This document shows positions 27,374-35,501 of a stretch of DNA of 64,000 nucleotides, one piece after another; the first letter of the stretch is position 1, and each line of letters starts with the position of its first letter. Below the pieces are notes generated by a model. It was not told the origin of the DNA. It searched no databases and was given only the letters and a program-made list of their open reading frames with translations. Location of the stretch: assembly GCF_003314975.1 (NCBI RefSeq), contig NZ_QNRF01000001.1:310001-374000 (forward strand). The letters are read 5' to 3'. A program made the position numbers and the translations under genes. Source of the stretch: Marinomonas aquiplantarum (GTDB taxonomy: Bacteria; Pseudomonadota; Gammaproteobacteria; Pseudomonadales; Marinomonadaceae).

Positions 27374-27556
27374 TCAATGCAAAAGCTTACTGTCATTCAC
27401 CACTTCTTTCAGTTGGTCCTGAAGGTTTTCGATGGTTTCTACCATGAGATGCTGTTTGTCTTCCGGTATCTTGGCAATATCGTCTAATGATATTTGCTCA
27501 AGGTCTTCCAACAATTGAGTTAAGTGCTTTAAATCCTGATCTGTTTCCTGCTTCAT
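27374..27556 (-). CDS. Small acidic protein of unknown function
   Basis: 60 aa from the ATG at 27556, which has a near-ideal AAGGAG seven bases upstream; an earlier in-frame start at 27577 has none. The sequence is acidic and mostly helical (LTQLLEDLEQISLDDIAKIP, then VETIENLQDQLKEVV), with heptad-like leucines that suggest a short coiled coil. No family recognised. Stand-alone between the importer operon and an alpha/beta hydrolase gene. Confidence 0.6.
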   Translation of the reverse strand: MKQETDQDLKHLTQLLEDLEQISLDDIAKIPEDKQHLMVETIENLQDQLKEVVNDSKLLH

Positions 27557-27660
27557 CAAAGTGCTCCTTGCGAACATTATTTAGGACACCACTAACCATA
27601 GCTGAGCTTTCTTGGCTTTGTGCTGATTTAAAAGAAAAGTCTTTGTAAAAATTCGTAACC

Positions 27661-28527
27661 TTAGTTTAACAGTCGCAATAAAAGGTCATTTACTTCCACC
27701 GGCTTCTCAAGTTGTGGTGTATGACCACAATTGTCTAATATTAACAACTCACTTCCTGGCGTGTTCTGGTGTGCTGTTTCAGACTGCGAATACGGCAAGA
27801 CAGCGTCTTGACGTCCATGAACAAAATACACAGGACAGGAGATTTTCTTTAACGCCGCCAAACTAAGTCGGCATAAATGGGCTTTTTGACCAGCCTTATC
27901 CACCATTTTGCGTAGGGTTCTGACAAAAGCGCCTTGTGCTCCGTCACGCATCACATTGCGTGTAATAACCAATTTCGTCTCCTCAGAGACCTCATTAGGG
28001 TGCAAAAAAATACTATGCATTTGTTGTTCTATTGCCATTCGATTGGGACGTGACAAAAGACGCCCAATAATGGGCAATGTCATCAGTCTAAAAGGCAGCG
28101 GCGTTTGTTTCCCCAAAGTCGCCGCATTGAGCAAGGCTACTTTTGACACTCTATCTGGCTGCAGATTCGACATATGGATGCAAACTGCGCCCCCCATGGA
28201 GTTACCGGCAAGGTAAACATGAGAAATGGCTAACTGATCTAAAAAAGCCCACACAAATTCGGCGTACTCAATTACATCGAAGGCCTTTTCATTGATCTCA
28301 GACAAACCATGGTTTGGCAAATCCAATGCGATCACTCGAAAAGAAGAGGACAATAATGTTAGTTGGTACTGCCAAAGTTCCAGTGACCCACCAATACCGT
28401 GGAGCAAAACCAGTACGGGTAAATCCCCCCCTGTATCTTGATAGCGAATACGGATATTTTTAACGTCTAAATTCAAACTTTTCACAGACTTACCTTTTTT
28501 TGTTTTAGCGACTGAGAGGTTCAGCAA
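27661..28527 (-). CDS. Alpha/beta-fold hydrolase
   Basis: 288 aa. Oxyanion-loop HGIGGS, nucleophile elbow GNSMGG (Ser), acid HGRQDAV (Asp) and CGHTPQLE (His) give a full catalytic triad. The family includes esterases, carbon-carbon hydrolases of aromatic catabolism and haloperoxidase-like enzymes; the extradiol dioxygenase gene upstream is on the same strand but 160 bp away with a terminator between, so a shared pathway is only a possibility. No signal peptide. Confidence 0.82.
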   Translation of the reverse strand: MLNLSVAKTKKGKSVKSLNLDVKNIRIRYQDTGGDLPVLVLLHGIGGSLELWQYQLTLLSSSFRVIALDLPNHGLSEINEKAFDVIEYAEFVWAFLDQLAISHVYLAGNSMGGAVCIHMSNLQPDRVSKVALLNAATLGKQTPLPFRLMTLPIIGRLLSRPNRMAIEQQMHSIFLHPNEVSEETKLVITRNVMRDGAQGAFVRTLRKMVDKAGQKAHLCRLSLAALKKISCPVYFVHGRQDAVLPYSQSETAHQNTPGSELLILDNCGHTPQLEKPVEVNDLLLRLLN

Positions 28528-28593
28528 AGCCTATGCCAGCCGACCCAAAGCCACTTACCGTTTTCAAAAAAGTGCTCTAACCTTCTGAAAACA

Positions 28594-28622
28594 AATAAAA
28601 AAGCCAGCATCAAACTGGCTTT
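28594..28622 (-). terminator. Rho-independent terminator of the extradiol dioxygenase gene
   Basis: On the minus strand AAAGCCAG, loop TTTGATG, CTGGCTTT followed by TTTTATTTG. It lies 67 bp after the dioxygenase stop. Confidence 0.85.
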
Positions 28623-28688
28623 ACAGATAACAAAAAAATATTGGCTACGATTAACGATATGATCAAATCCATGACAACCTTTAAGCAT

Positions 28689-29480
28689 TTAATCAAAACG
28701 GAAGCTGGATGCCGTCACCCCACCAAAGACATTTTTATCATGATAAACTCTCGTGGCTTCAGCCTCTTCAGCGGCACCTAACGCCACCATTAACGGAATA
28801 AGATGGTCTTCCCTTGGGTGACATACGCGCGCTTGTGGAGCTTTATCCCATGCCACAATACGCTCATGACGTTGCTCGGGAGAAGAAGACATCAATGTTG
28901 TTTGCAACCAAGCATCAAATTGTGCGGAAGGCTCTTTCGCTTGCGGACCAAATAAACGCAAGTTGTGATAACTCAAACCACTCCCAACAATTAATACCCC
29001 TTCTTCACGCAAGGGTTTTAATGCACGTCCAATCGCAAGATGCTCTTCAGGATCCAAATTGGCTTTCAACGACAACTGAACCAATGGCATGTCCGCGTCT
29101 GGATACATGATTTCCATCGGGGCAAATGCGCCGTGGTCATAGCCTTTTTTATCATCTAAATCCACCGGCATACCTGCAGCTGACAACAATTCAGCAACTC
29201 GAGCCGCCACCTCAGGTGAACCCGGCGCTTGATACTTCACCTGATAGGTATGTTCTGGAAAGCCGTAGTAATCGTATTCCATTCCGGGTGCCGGACTAGA
29301 CTGTACAGCCAGTTTTTTGGTCTCCCAGTGCCCAGATATCATTAAAATGGCCTTTGGCTTCTCGGTTAACTGATTTGGCATATCCGCCAACGCCGTTTCC
29401 AACGTCGCAAGCATTGCGCGTAAATCTGGCATGTATGGCCAAGGACCACCACCGTGAGAAATAAAATAAGTCGGTAACAT
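28689..29480 (-). CDS. ygiD: DODA-type extradiol ring-opening dioxygenase (YgiD-like)
   Basis: 263 aa from the ATG at 29480 (GAGGT upstream; a GTG at 29489 is a weaker choice). Class III extradiol dioxygenase of the LigB fold. Metal and active-site His are seen in ISHGGGP, SGHWETK, YDHGAFAP and GSGLSYHNLR. E. coli YgiD acts on L-DOPA, opening the ring at the 4,5 position; the physiological substrate in marine bacteria is not known. Monocistronic with its own terminator. Confidence 0.85.
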   Translation of the reverse strand: MLPTYFISHGGGPWPYMPDLRAMLATLETALADMPNQLTEKPKAILMISGHWETKKLAVQSSPAPGMEYDYYGFPEHTYQVKYQAPGSPEVAARVAELLSAAGMPVDLDDKKGYDHGAFAPMEIMYPDADMPLVQLSLKANLDPEEHLAIGRALKPLREEGVLIVGSGLSYHNLRLFGPQAKEPSAQFDAWLQTTLMSSSPEQRHERIVAWDKAPQARVCHPREDHLIPLMVALGAAEEAEATRVYHDKNVFGGVTASSFRFD

Positions 29481-29654
29481 AAACAACACCTCGTAACTGG
29501 ATTTAATTGGCTCAAATTAATTAAGAGAGAACCAATGGAATTGCCCTCAGTCTAGGCTTGAGCACCAAGCTGATCAATATGCGTTCAGTTAATCCATAAT
29601 TTCCAAATAAGAAATAGTGATATCAAATGGACTTCTGGCATTTCGTTTAAGTAC

Positions 29655-29680
29655 AAAAAAGCCCGCGATAAAAGCGGGCT
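29655..29680 (-). terminator. Rho-independent terminator of the VOC-family gene
   Basis: On the minus strand AGCCCGC, loop TTTTATC, GCGGGCT followed by TTTTTG. It lies just after the stop at 29703. Confidence 0.88.
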
Positions 29681-29702
29681 AATACGGCAAGCATGAAACG
29701 CA

Positions 29703-30074
29703 TTATTTCTCATAACAAAAGACTCTTAGCCTATGGCCATCAGGGTCCAATACGGTAAAGCTGGTGCCAAAATCCATGACACTAATGTCTTGGATAATCT
29801 CTACGCCCAACTCAGACCATTTTCGAAAATGTATTTGCAAAGTAATCAAGTTACCGACTTCTATGGCAATTTCCATACTGGCTTTAGCGACTTTATCGGA
29901 TTTAGGCGCTACATCATGCCAAGCCCATAAACCCAGCTTGTTGCCTGATTCACTGACAAAAAGCGCAAAGTTGTCTTGCAGGTCCACTGGCTCTCGCTCA
30001 AAAAGTGGACGATAAAAATTCACGCTTGCAGGTACGTCATCAACATAAAAAATCGGAAAGTTTGACAGTTCCAA
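29703..30074 (-). CDS. VOC-family (glyoxalase/bleomycin-resistance fold) protein
   Basis: 123 aa if translation starts at the TTG at 30074, which follows AAGGAG by six bases and gives MELSNFPIFYVDDVPASVNFY, the usual VOC start. An ATG/GTG-type start at 30104 lacks a site. Two beta-alpha-beta-beta-beta units, ending in FTVLDPDGHRLRVF. Metal ligands are not complete by eye (Glu in the first half is unclear), so the reaction is unknown. The TTG start is noteworthy. Confidence 0.78.
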   Translation of the reverse strand: MELSNFPIFYVDDVPASVNFYRPLFEREPVDLQDNFALFVSESGNKLGLWAWHDVAPKSDKVAKASMEIAIEVGNLITLQIHFRKWSELGVEIIQDISVMDFGTSFTVLDPDGHRLRVFCYEK

Positions 30075-30220
30075 GCCGTTCTCCTTAATTAAAATCACAC
30101 ACAAACAGGCATTAATGACAGCCTATACCTGTTATTCCTTATGCTAAACAGCAGAACTGTCAGTTTATGTCAGCAGTCGTTAAGCTGACTCGACGCTGGA
30201 TAAAAGCCACTGCATGAAAT

Positions 30221-30670
30221 TTAATAACCTTTGCCCTCATCAAAAGAAGGCGCTGGCAAGTCAACAAAACCTTCCGCCAGAACGTCCAGCGACACTTCAC
30301 CAAAGCGCTCTAACAACAAAGATTCCGCTTCAATTAACACATCCTTAATGGCTTTGTTAACGGCTTGTTCAATAGGGCAATGGGTATATTCATCAGACAA
30401 TCCTATAGTAAACACGGAACTTTCACCGAGGGCATTGTGGATATCCAGCAAACTAATTTTATGCAACGGCATCGCCAAGGACCAACCACCACCATGGCCT
30501 TTAACAGAGGTGACATAACCCTGTTCTCGTAATCCCGCCATAGTGCGTCTCACAACAACAGGGTTTGTACTGAGCATCTTTGCAATGCGTTCCGATGTCG
30601 CAGGGCCGCCCAATCGATCCATATGAATCAGTACATGCAACATGCGTGATAAACGACTGTCTTTTCTCAT
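30221..30670 (-). CDS. Rrf2-family transcriptional regulator
   Basis: 149 aa. N-terminal winged HTH (ATSERIAKMLSTNPVVVRRTMAGLREQGYV) and the wing GHGGGWSLA. Only one Cys (HCPIEQAVNK) is present in the region where IscR/NsrR have three, so it is unlikely to carry an Fe-S cluster and resembles YwnA/CymR-like members. Divergent from a thioredoxin-reductase-like flavoenzyme it probably controls. AGAGGT lies upstream of the ATG. Confidence 0.88.
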   Translation of the reverse strand: MRKDSRLSRMLHVLIHMDRLGGPATSERIAKMLSTNPVVVRRTMAGLREQGYVTSVKGHGGGWSLAMPLHKISLLDIHNALGESSVFTIGLSDEYTHCPIEQAVNKAIKDVLIEAESLLLERFGEVSLDVLAEGFVDLPAPSFDEGKGY

Positions 30671-30721
30671 GACTTACCTCTGTCTATAAAGTCCGTAAAG
30701 CATTCTACCTGAAGATTTCAC

Positions 30722-30773
30722 GAAACAATAAAAGTTTCATGTGTTGACTTTGCATTTTCATGTAACTTATGAT
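30722..30773 (+). promoter_or_regulatory. Promoter of the flavoenzyme gene with an inverted repeat, candidate Rrf2 operator
   Basis: TTGACT (30744-30749) and TATGAT (30768-30773) are separated by 18 bp and match sigma-70 boxes. Just upstream GAAAC-N7-GTTTC (30722-30738) is an inverted repeat suited to a dimeric Rrf2 protein. Confidence 0.5.
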
Positions 30774-30806
30774 GTTTCTTAAATTACATTGACTGAGGAT
30801 AGAAAC

Positions 30807-31706
30807 ATGCCTGAAGAGGTAATTATCATAGGTGGGAGTTTCGCGGGTTTATCAGCCGCCATGCAGCTGGCTCGTGGACAAAGAAAAGTCACCGTCATTG
30901 ACGCTGGCGAACCACGGAATCGTTTTGCCAATCAATCACACGGATTTTTTGGACTGGATGGCGTATCACCTTATCAAATTCAGCAAGAAGCACAGCGCCA
31001 ATTGCTAAAGTACCCCACGGTTACTCTGATTGAAGACACCGCCACAGCGGCCTCAAAAGAAGAGGGGCTATTTCATGTCACCTTAGGAAATGGTCAAACG
31101 ATAAACAGCAAGAAATTGATTCTGGCAACCGGTCTAAAAGATGAGACCCCAGATATTCCTGGCTTACGAGAACGTTGGGGCGCAACCGTTGCTCATTGCC
31201 CTTATTGCCATGGCTATGAATTAAGAAATCAGCCCTTGGGGGTCATTGCCACCAGCCCTCATTCCATCCATCAGGCCATTCTGCTACCTGACTGGGGACC
31301 AACAACCTATTTCACCCAAGGTCAGTTTGAACCAGATGAGGATCAGTTAGCCCTACTTATCAGACGAGGCGTTACCATAGAGCGAACTGAAGTGATCGAA
31401 GTTCTTGGGCGTCCTCCCAAAATCCGAAGCCTCTATCTCGCCGATGGCCGCACGATTCAGATTGGTGGCATTTTTGTGGCCCCTAAGACCCATATGGCCA
31501 GTACGTTAGCAGAGCAACTTGGCTGTGAGTTTGAAGAAGGTCCATTAGGATTGGTGATCAAAACTGATGAGATAAAACAAACCAATATCACAGGATTATT
31601 CGCCGCAGGAGATACCGTAAACCCTATGCAAAATGCCACTTTTGCATCTGCCGCTGGGGTGATGGCGGGCATAGGTGCTCACCACGCTTTAATCCAAGAC
31701 GCCTAA
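30807..31706 (+). CDS. Thioredoxin-reductase-like NAD(P)/FAD oxidoreductase
   Basis: 299 aa from the ATG at 30807 (GAGGA seven bases upstream; a TTG at 30789 is weaker). FAD-binding IIGGSFAGLSAA at the N-terminus, active dithiol CPYCHGYE near residue 130, and C-terminal TGLFAAGDTVNPMQNATFASAAGVMAG. The NAD(P) half lacks a clear GxGxxA in ATSPHSIHQA, as in the small YneN/CrmK-like or bacillithiol-reductase-like branch. The substrate may be a glutaredoxin, a dithiol natural product or an unknown protein. Probably under the divergent Rrf2. Confidence 0.85.
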   Translation: MPEEVIIIGGSFAGLSAAMQLARGQRKVTVIDAGEPRNRFANQSHGFFGLDGVSPYQIQQEAQRQLLKYPTVTLIEDTATAASKEEGLFHVTLGNGQTINSKKLILATGLKDETPDIPGLRERWGATVAHCPYCHGYELRNQPLGVIATSPHSIHQAILLPDWGPTTYFTQGQFEPDEDQLALLIRRGVTIERTEVIEVLGRPPKIRSLYLADGRTIQIGGIFVAPKTHMASTLAEQLGCEFEEGPLGLVIKTDEIKQTNITGLFAAGDTVNPMQNATFASAAGVMAGIGAHHALIQDA

Positions 31707-31713
31707 TAATCAG

Positions 31714-31750
31714 GCCGCAAAATGCTACAAACAACATTTTGCGGCTTTTT
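31714..31750 (+). terminator. Rho-independent terminator after the flavoenzyme gene
   Basis: GCCGCAAAATG (31714-31724) pairs with CATTTTGCGGC (31735-31745) around a 10-nt loop, followed by TTTTT. Confidence 0.9.
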
Positions 31751-31754
31751 AAAG

Positions 31755-31771
31755 TGCAAAATTCCTGTAAT
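31755..31771 (+). promoter_or_regulatory. Upstream element conserved between the two OMP paralogues (copy 1)
   Basis: TGCAAAATTCCTGTAAT lies 247 bp before the ompA-like ATG. A near copy, TGCAAAATTCTTGTAAT, lies 245 bp before the paralogue at 33541. Between copy 1 and the gene the 295-bp spacer 31707-32001 also holds a terminator and a tandem repeat. Confidence 0.5.
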
Positions 31772-31925
31772 AAATTCCATCCTTCCTAGCCAATTACTGA
31801 CCTTACTTTCTGCCTCAACGTGTTGAAAATGCCTGTTAGGTAAACTCTCCGTAATGATAGTGCAATCCCCCGTAATTAAAGGCTTTTCAGGGGATTCTGG
31901 GGCACCTTTTCTGACGCTAAAAACC

Positions 31926-31970
31926 CGCTTATTCTGAAAAAAAGCACAACGCTTATTGTGAAAAGCACAA
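31926..31970 (+). repeat. Imperfect tandem direct repeat upstream of the ompA-like gene
   Basis: Two adjacent units (31926-31949 and 31950-31970), each running from CGCTTATT to AAAAGCACAA, differ by one substitution and three A residues. The array ends 31 bp before the ATG, so it covers the leader or core promoter. Confidence 0.6.
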
Positions 31971-32001
31971 CACAACCCAGACACTTATCAGGAGATAAAC
32001 C

Positions 32002-33144
32002 ATGTCTTTTACCATTGCAAAACGCACATTGATCAGCAGCCTAGTCGCTGCCGCTTCTTTTTCATCCGTTGCTTTGGCGCAACCGCAACCTGGTTTCACC
32101 ATCACCCCAAGTATCGGTCATTACGATATGGACAATGACCGCGATGAAGAAAACGATACTGCTTACTCTTTAGGCTTAGGCTACCAATTCGACAACCCTT
32201 GGGCAGTCGAATTTGTTTACCTGAACGCTGACACAGAATCCGCTCAAACGGGCGATAAAGTCGACGTTGACCAGTATCGCTTAGACGGTTTGTACCACTT
32301 GCCAAATGTCTCTCGCTACAATCTAACGCCTTACTTAGCCGCAGGTGTCGGCACCACTGACTTCAGTTCCAACCCTGACAACAACGTAGAAATCAATGCC
32401 GGTGGTGGTTTGAAATACGCAATCAATGACTCCCTTGCTTTGCGTGCCGATTTCCGTCTAGTCAATGACGTTGAAGACCATCATGTCGACAAAGTGTCTT
32501 CTATCGGTTTGCAAATGACCTTTGGCCACAAAGGGAACAACGAAACCAGTCAGGAGATGGATTTTCAGCCGATCGAATATGACGAAAATGTCGATCAAAC
32601 AACAGAGGAAATGGCTGAACCAACACCAGCAAATGAACCGGAACCCATCACAGAAATAGAGCAACCTGTGATCGCCGAAGACAATCAGCCAATGGACAAC
32701 AATGTAGAGCAAGAAGAGCCGTTACCTGAGCCACCGGTGACAACAGATGGCACTGAACCAAGCTTATCTGAGCAAGCCGCTGTCGTCGCCGCACAACCGC
32801 CCGTCAAACTGAATGTTCAGTTTGCCAGCAACCAAACTCAGGTACAGCAAAAGTTCTACCCAGAAATTGAGAAACTGGCGACCTTCCTAATGGAAAACCC
32901 TAATACCACAGTGGTCATTGAAGGTCATACGGACGATACCGGTGCCGCCAGTTACAACCAAAAAGTGTCGGAAGAGCGCGCCAATGCCATTGCAGATGTA
33001 TTGGTCGAGATCTTCGGTATTCCTGAAAATCGTGTGAGCGCCATTGGATACGGTGAAGACAAACCCTTGTTTGACAACGACTCTGCCGAGCATCGCCAAG
33101 CAAACCGTCGTGTTGTCGCTGTGATCTCGGATAATCAAGCCTAA
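32002..33144 (+). CDS. Outer-membrane beta-barrel protein with C-terminal OmpA peptidoglycan-binding domain
   Basis: 380 aa. Signal peptide at about 1-26 (SSVALAQ). An eight-strand-type barrel at about 27-175 ends in MTFG. A Glu/Pro/Asn-rich linker covers about 176-265. The OmpA_C domain at about 270-378 holds VQFASNQTQV, VVIEGHTDDTGAASYN and the DxxG/R pair NRVSAIGYGEDKP...NRRV. It should tie the outer membrane to the cell wall. CAGGAG precedes the ATG. The barrel is closely related to the next gene; the domain difference suggests duplication followed by loss or gain of the OmpA part. Confidence 0.9.
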   Translation: MSFTIAKRTLISSLVAAASFSSVALAQPQPGFTITPSIGHYDMDNDRDEENDTAYSLGLGYQFDNPWAVEFVYLNADTESAQTGDKVDVDQYRLDGLYHLPNVSRYNLTPYLAAGVGTTDFSSNPDNNVEINAGGGLKYAINDSLALRADFRLVNDVEDHHVDKVSSIGLQMTFGHKGNNETSQEMDFQPIEYDENVDQTTEEMAEPTPANEPEPITEIEQPVIAEDNQPMDNNVEQEEPLPEPPVTTDGTEPSLSEQAAVVAAQPPVKLNVQFASNQTQVQQKFYPEIEKLATFLMENPNTTVVIEGHTDDTGAASYNQKVSEERANAIADVLVEIFGIPENRVSAIGYGEDKPLFDNDSAEHRQANRRVVAVISDNQA

Positions 33145-33200
33145 ATCACCGGCATTCAAGCCTCCCAATTATTGCCATAGAGCGAACCGCATTCAGGCAC

Positions 33201-33228
33201 GCCCAATCTTAGATTGGGCTTTTTTTTG
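33201..33228 (+). terminator. Rho-independent terminator after the ompA-like gene
   Basis: GCCCAATC (33201-33208), loop TTA, GATTGGGC (33212-33219), then eight T. The rest of the 396-bp spacer 33145-33540 holds the conserved upstream element of the paralogue and otherwise nothing I can name. Confidence 0.9.
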
Positions 33229-33295
33229 CCTGCTTTAATCCGTCTAACACTCCCCTTAAGTTGTCTTTAATGGTGCCCTATCAGGTCTTTGGTAA

Positions 33296-33312
33296 TGCAA
33301 AATTCTTGTAAT
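33296..33312 (+). promoter_or_regulatory. Upstream element conserved between the two OMP paralogues (copy 2)
   Basis: TGCAAAATTCTTGTAAT differs from copy 1 (31755-31771) by one base in 17, at nearly the same distance from its start codon (245 against 247 bp). Confidence 0.5.
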
Positions 33313-33540
33313 TTAAATCCGAATTCCTACACCTTAACCGCAAACTTGCTGCCCATTTAGCTAAATAACTCTCTCGCCAAGTAAAGCCTCTGTCAGGAAT
33401 ACATAAATAGCATTCAACCCTTTGTTTTTCCTACTTTTTCACTCACTTTATTTCTGACCTAAAGAGCGTAATCTAAAACCTGAAGCGGAACACAATCCAT
33501 CAACGAGTGTTCCTAAATTCAGTGCATTAGGAGAATCAAC

Positions 33541-34092
33541 ATGGCGATTTCATTTACTAAACGTACTCTTTTCAGCGGAGTCCTAATGGCTTCAACTTTA
33601 ACCACCATGGCTTATGCCGAGCCAAGCAAACCTGGCTTCACCTTGACCCCAAGTCTCGGCTTCTACAACACAGACAATGATCGTGACGCAGGCAATGACC
33701 ATTCTTACGCCCTTGGTCTTGGTTACCAATTTAATAGCCCACTTGCCATCGAAGCTACTTACCTGCATTCCGATGCGAGAAAACGTGGTCGTGATCACGA
33801 TTTAGATCAATACAGAGTCGACGGTTTGTATAGCTTGCCAAAATTCACTCAAGTGGATCTAACGCCTTATTTGGCCGCCGGGGTTGGTTTAACGGATGTA
33901 GATGGTACAGACTCCAGCACTAACTTGTTCATCAATGCCGGTGGTGGTGTGAAATACGCGCTCAACCAAGATGTTAGCCTACGAGCCGACTTCCGTTTGG
34001 TAAAAGACATTGAAGACAATTACTTAGATAACGTGGCATCGATTGGCGTGCAATATGCTTTTGGTGAGCCGGCCTTGCAATACAGCAACTAA
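33541..34092 (+). CDS. Outer-membrane beta-barrel protein, paralogue without OmpA domain
   Basis: 183 aa. Signal peptide at about 1-26 (MAYAEPS). The mature barrel aligns over its whole length with residues 27-175 of the preceding OmpA-like protein: PGFTLTPSLGFYNTDNDRD, ALGLGYQF, LTPYLAAGVG, NAGGGVKYAL and SLRADFRLV recur in order. It ends in a YAFG strand plus seven residues. Function unknown; a small porin-like or structural barrel. AGGAGAATCAAC precedes the ATG. Confidence 0.85.
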   Translation: MAISFTKRTLFSGVLMASTLTTMAYAEPSKPGFTLTPSLGFYNTDNDRDAGNDHSYALGLGYQFNSPLAIEATYLHSDARKRGRDHDLDQYRVDGLYSLPKFTQVDLTPYLAAGVGLTDVDGTDSSTNLFINAGGGVKYALNQDVSLRADFRLVKDIEDNYLDNVASIGVQYAFGEPALQYSN

Positions 34093-34144
34093 ACCTAAGC
34101 GGATAAGACCGTAGGCAAAGCAATACACTTAGCCACTTAACAAT

Positions 34145-34170
34145 AAAACGCCCAGTCATGCTGGGCGTTT
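34145..34170. terminator. Bidirectional terminator between the OMP paralogue and the flavoprotein gene
   Basis: AAAACGCCCAG, loop TCATG, CTGGGCGTTTT. The A-run and T-run suit both convergent genes. Confidence 0.9.
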
Positions 34171-34197
34171 TCCTTAAACACAAAACAGCTTTCAGTA

Positions 34198-35424
34198 TCA
34201 AGCTTTTGTCGTGAACCAACGACACACACCTTGCCCAGCCAGACGTCCAGTCGCAAAACAAGCCGTCAGCAAATAGCCGCCAGTTGGCGCTTCCCAATCC
34301 AACATTTCACCAGCACAAAACACACCAGGCATTTTGCTTAACATTAAATCGTCGTTGAGACTAACTTCGCACACACCACCAGTACTGGAGATCACTTCGT
34401 CAATCGGTTTGGTTTGATAAAAAGAAACCGGTAAATGTTTAATAGCGTGAGCTAGCCCATCGGGCGTCGATAACGTTTGTTTAGTAAACAACTCATGCAA
34501 TAAAGCGACTTTAACCCCACTTAGACCCACGCTGCGTTTTAAGTATTTACTGAAGGACTCTTTCGCTTTTCGAGAGGATAACTTGGCCACCAACTGTTGC
34601 TCACTGATGTCAGCCAGTAAATCGATGGACAAACTGGCTTCCCCTTGCGCCTCAATGTCATCTCGCAGGTACTTTGAAAAAGCGTAAATTAAGCTGCCTT
34701 CCATGCCATCTTGGGTGACGATACATTCGCCTTTTTTGCTGACCGTCTGACCACTGGCTAAGGTCATCGTAAAGGCGACACCTTTTAATGGACTACCAGC
34801 AAATTTGCTACGCAAATGCTCACTCCAATGACTGTAAAAACCACAGTTGGCACTGCGCAAAGGCGATAGGGTAACCTCCTGTTCAGCGAGTACAGATTGC
34901 CAAGCCCCGTCTGAACCCAGTTTTGGCCAACTGGCTCCCCCCATCGCAAGGACAATCGCATCCGCTTGCGCTGTCACTGTCTCACCTTGATGATCAAAGG
35001 TGGCGCTGGTTGATGTTAGAGAGAGCATCTTATGACGCATATGGAATACCACACCGGCTTCGCGCAGGCGCGACAACCAATGTCGTAACAAAGGCGCAGC
35101 TTTCATATCGGTTGGGAAGACACGGCCAGAACTGCCTATAAAGGTGTCTACCCCTAGGCCATGAATCCAGTCCCGTAGAGCTTGGTTATCAAATTGACGT
35201 ACGGCTGTCGCCAACCATTCTGCTTTGTCATAGTAGCGTTGAATAAAGTCGTCATAACCCTCAGAGTGCGTAATGTTCATTCCGCCCACACCGGCCAATA
35301 AAAACTTTCGACAGGCACTGGGCTTCGCATCGTACACATGAACCTGATGACCGGCCGCTGCCATTGTTTCAGCCGCCATTAATCCGGCTGGACCGGCACC
35401 AATCACCATGACATTTTTCTTCAT
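34198..35424 (-). CDS. HI0933/YhiN-family flavoprotein (TIGR03862 type)
   Basis: 408 aa. Rossmann FAD motif VMVIGAGPAGLMAAE at 5-19, the family-specific RKFLLAGVGGMNITHSE at about 39-55, AIVLAMGGASWPKLGSDG near 157, and a C-terminal GVFCAGEMLDWEAPTGGYLL. TIGR03862 proteins (PP4765-like) lack some HI0933 residues and have no assigned reaction. Single gene. Confidence 0.88.
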   Translation of the reverse strand: MKKNVMVIGAGPAGLMAAETMAAAGHQVHVYDAKPSACRKFLLAGVGGMNITHSEGYDDFIQRYYDKAEWLATAVRQFDNQALRDWIHGLGVDTFIGSSGRVFPTDMKAAPLLRHWLSRLREAGVVFHMRHKMLSLTSTSATFDHQGETVTAQADAIVLAMGGASWPKLGSDGAWQSVLAEQEVTLSPLRSANCGFYSHWSEHLRSKFAGSPLKGVAFTMTLASGQTVSKKGECIVTQDGMEGSLIYAFSKYLRDDIEAQGEASLSIDLLADISEQQLVAKLSSRKAKESFSKYLKRSVGLSGVKVALLHELFTKQTLSTPDGLAHAIKHLPVSFYQTKPIDEVISSTGGVCEVSLNDDLMLSKMPGVFCAGEMLDWEAPTGGYLLTACFATGRLAGQGVCRWFTTKA

Positions 35425-35501
35425 GACTACCCACTCAATTCAAAAGGAAAGGCATGATAATGAAATTCCCTCAGATCACCAAGAGGTCAAACATAATCAG
35501 C

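Noticed and set aside
31703-31984. 93-aa minus-strand frame upstream of the OmpA-like gene
   Set aside because: It overlaps a terminator and a tandem repeat, lacks a good start site and has no recognisable features.
34923-35141. 72-aa frame opposite the YhiN-like flavoprotein
   Set aside because: Antisense shadow of a conserved FAD-binding gene.
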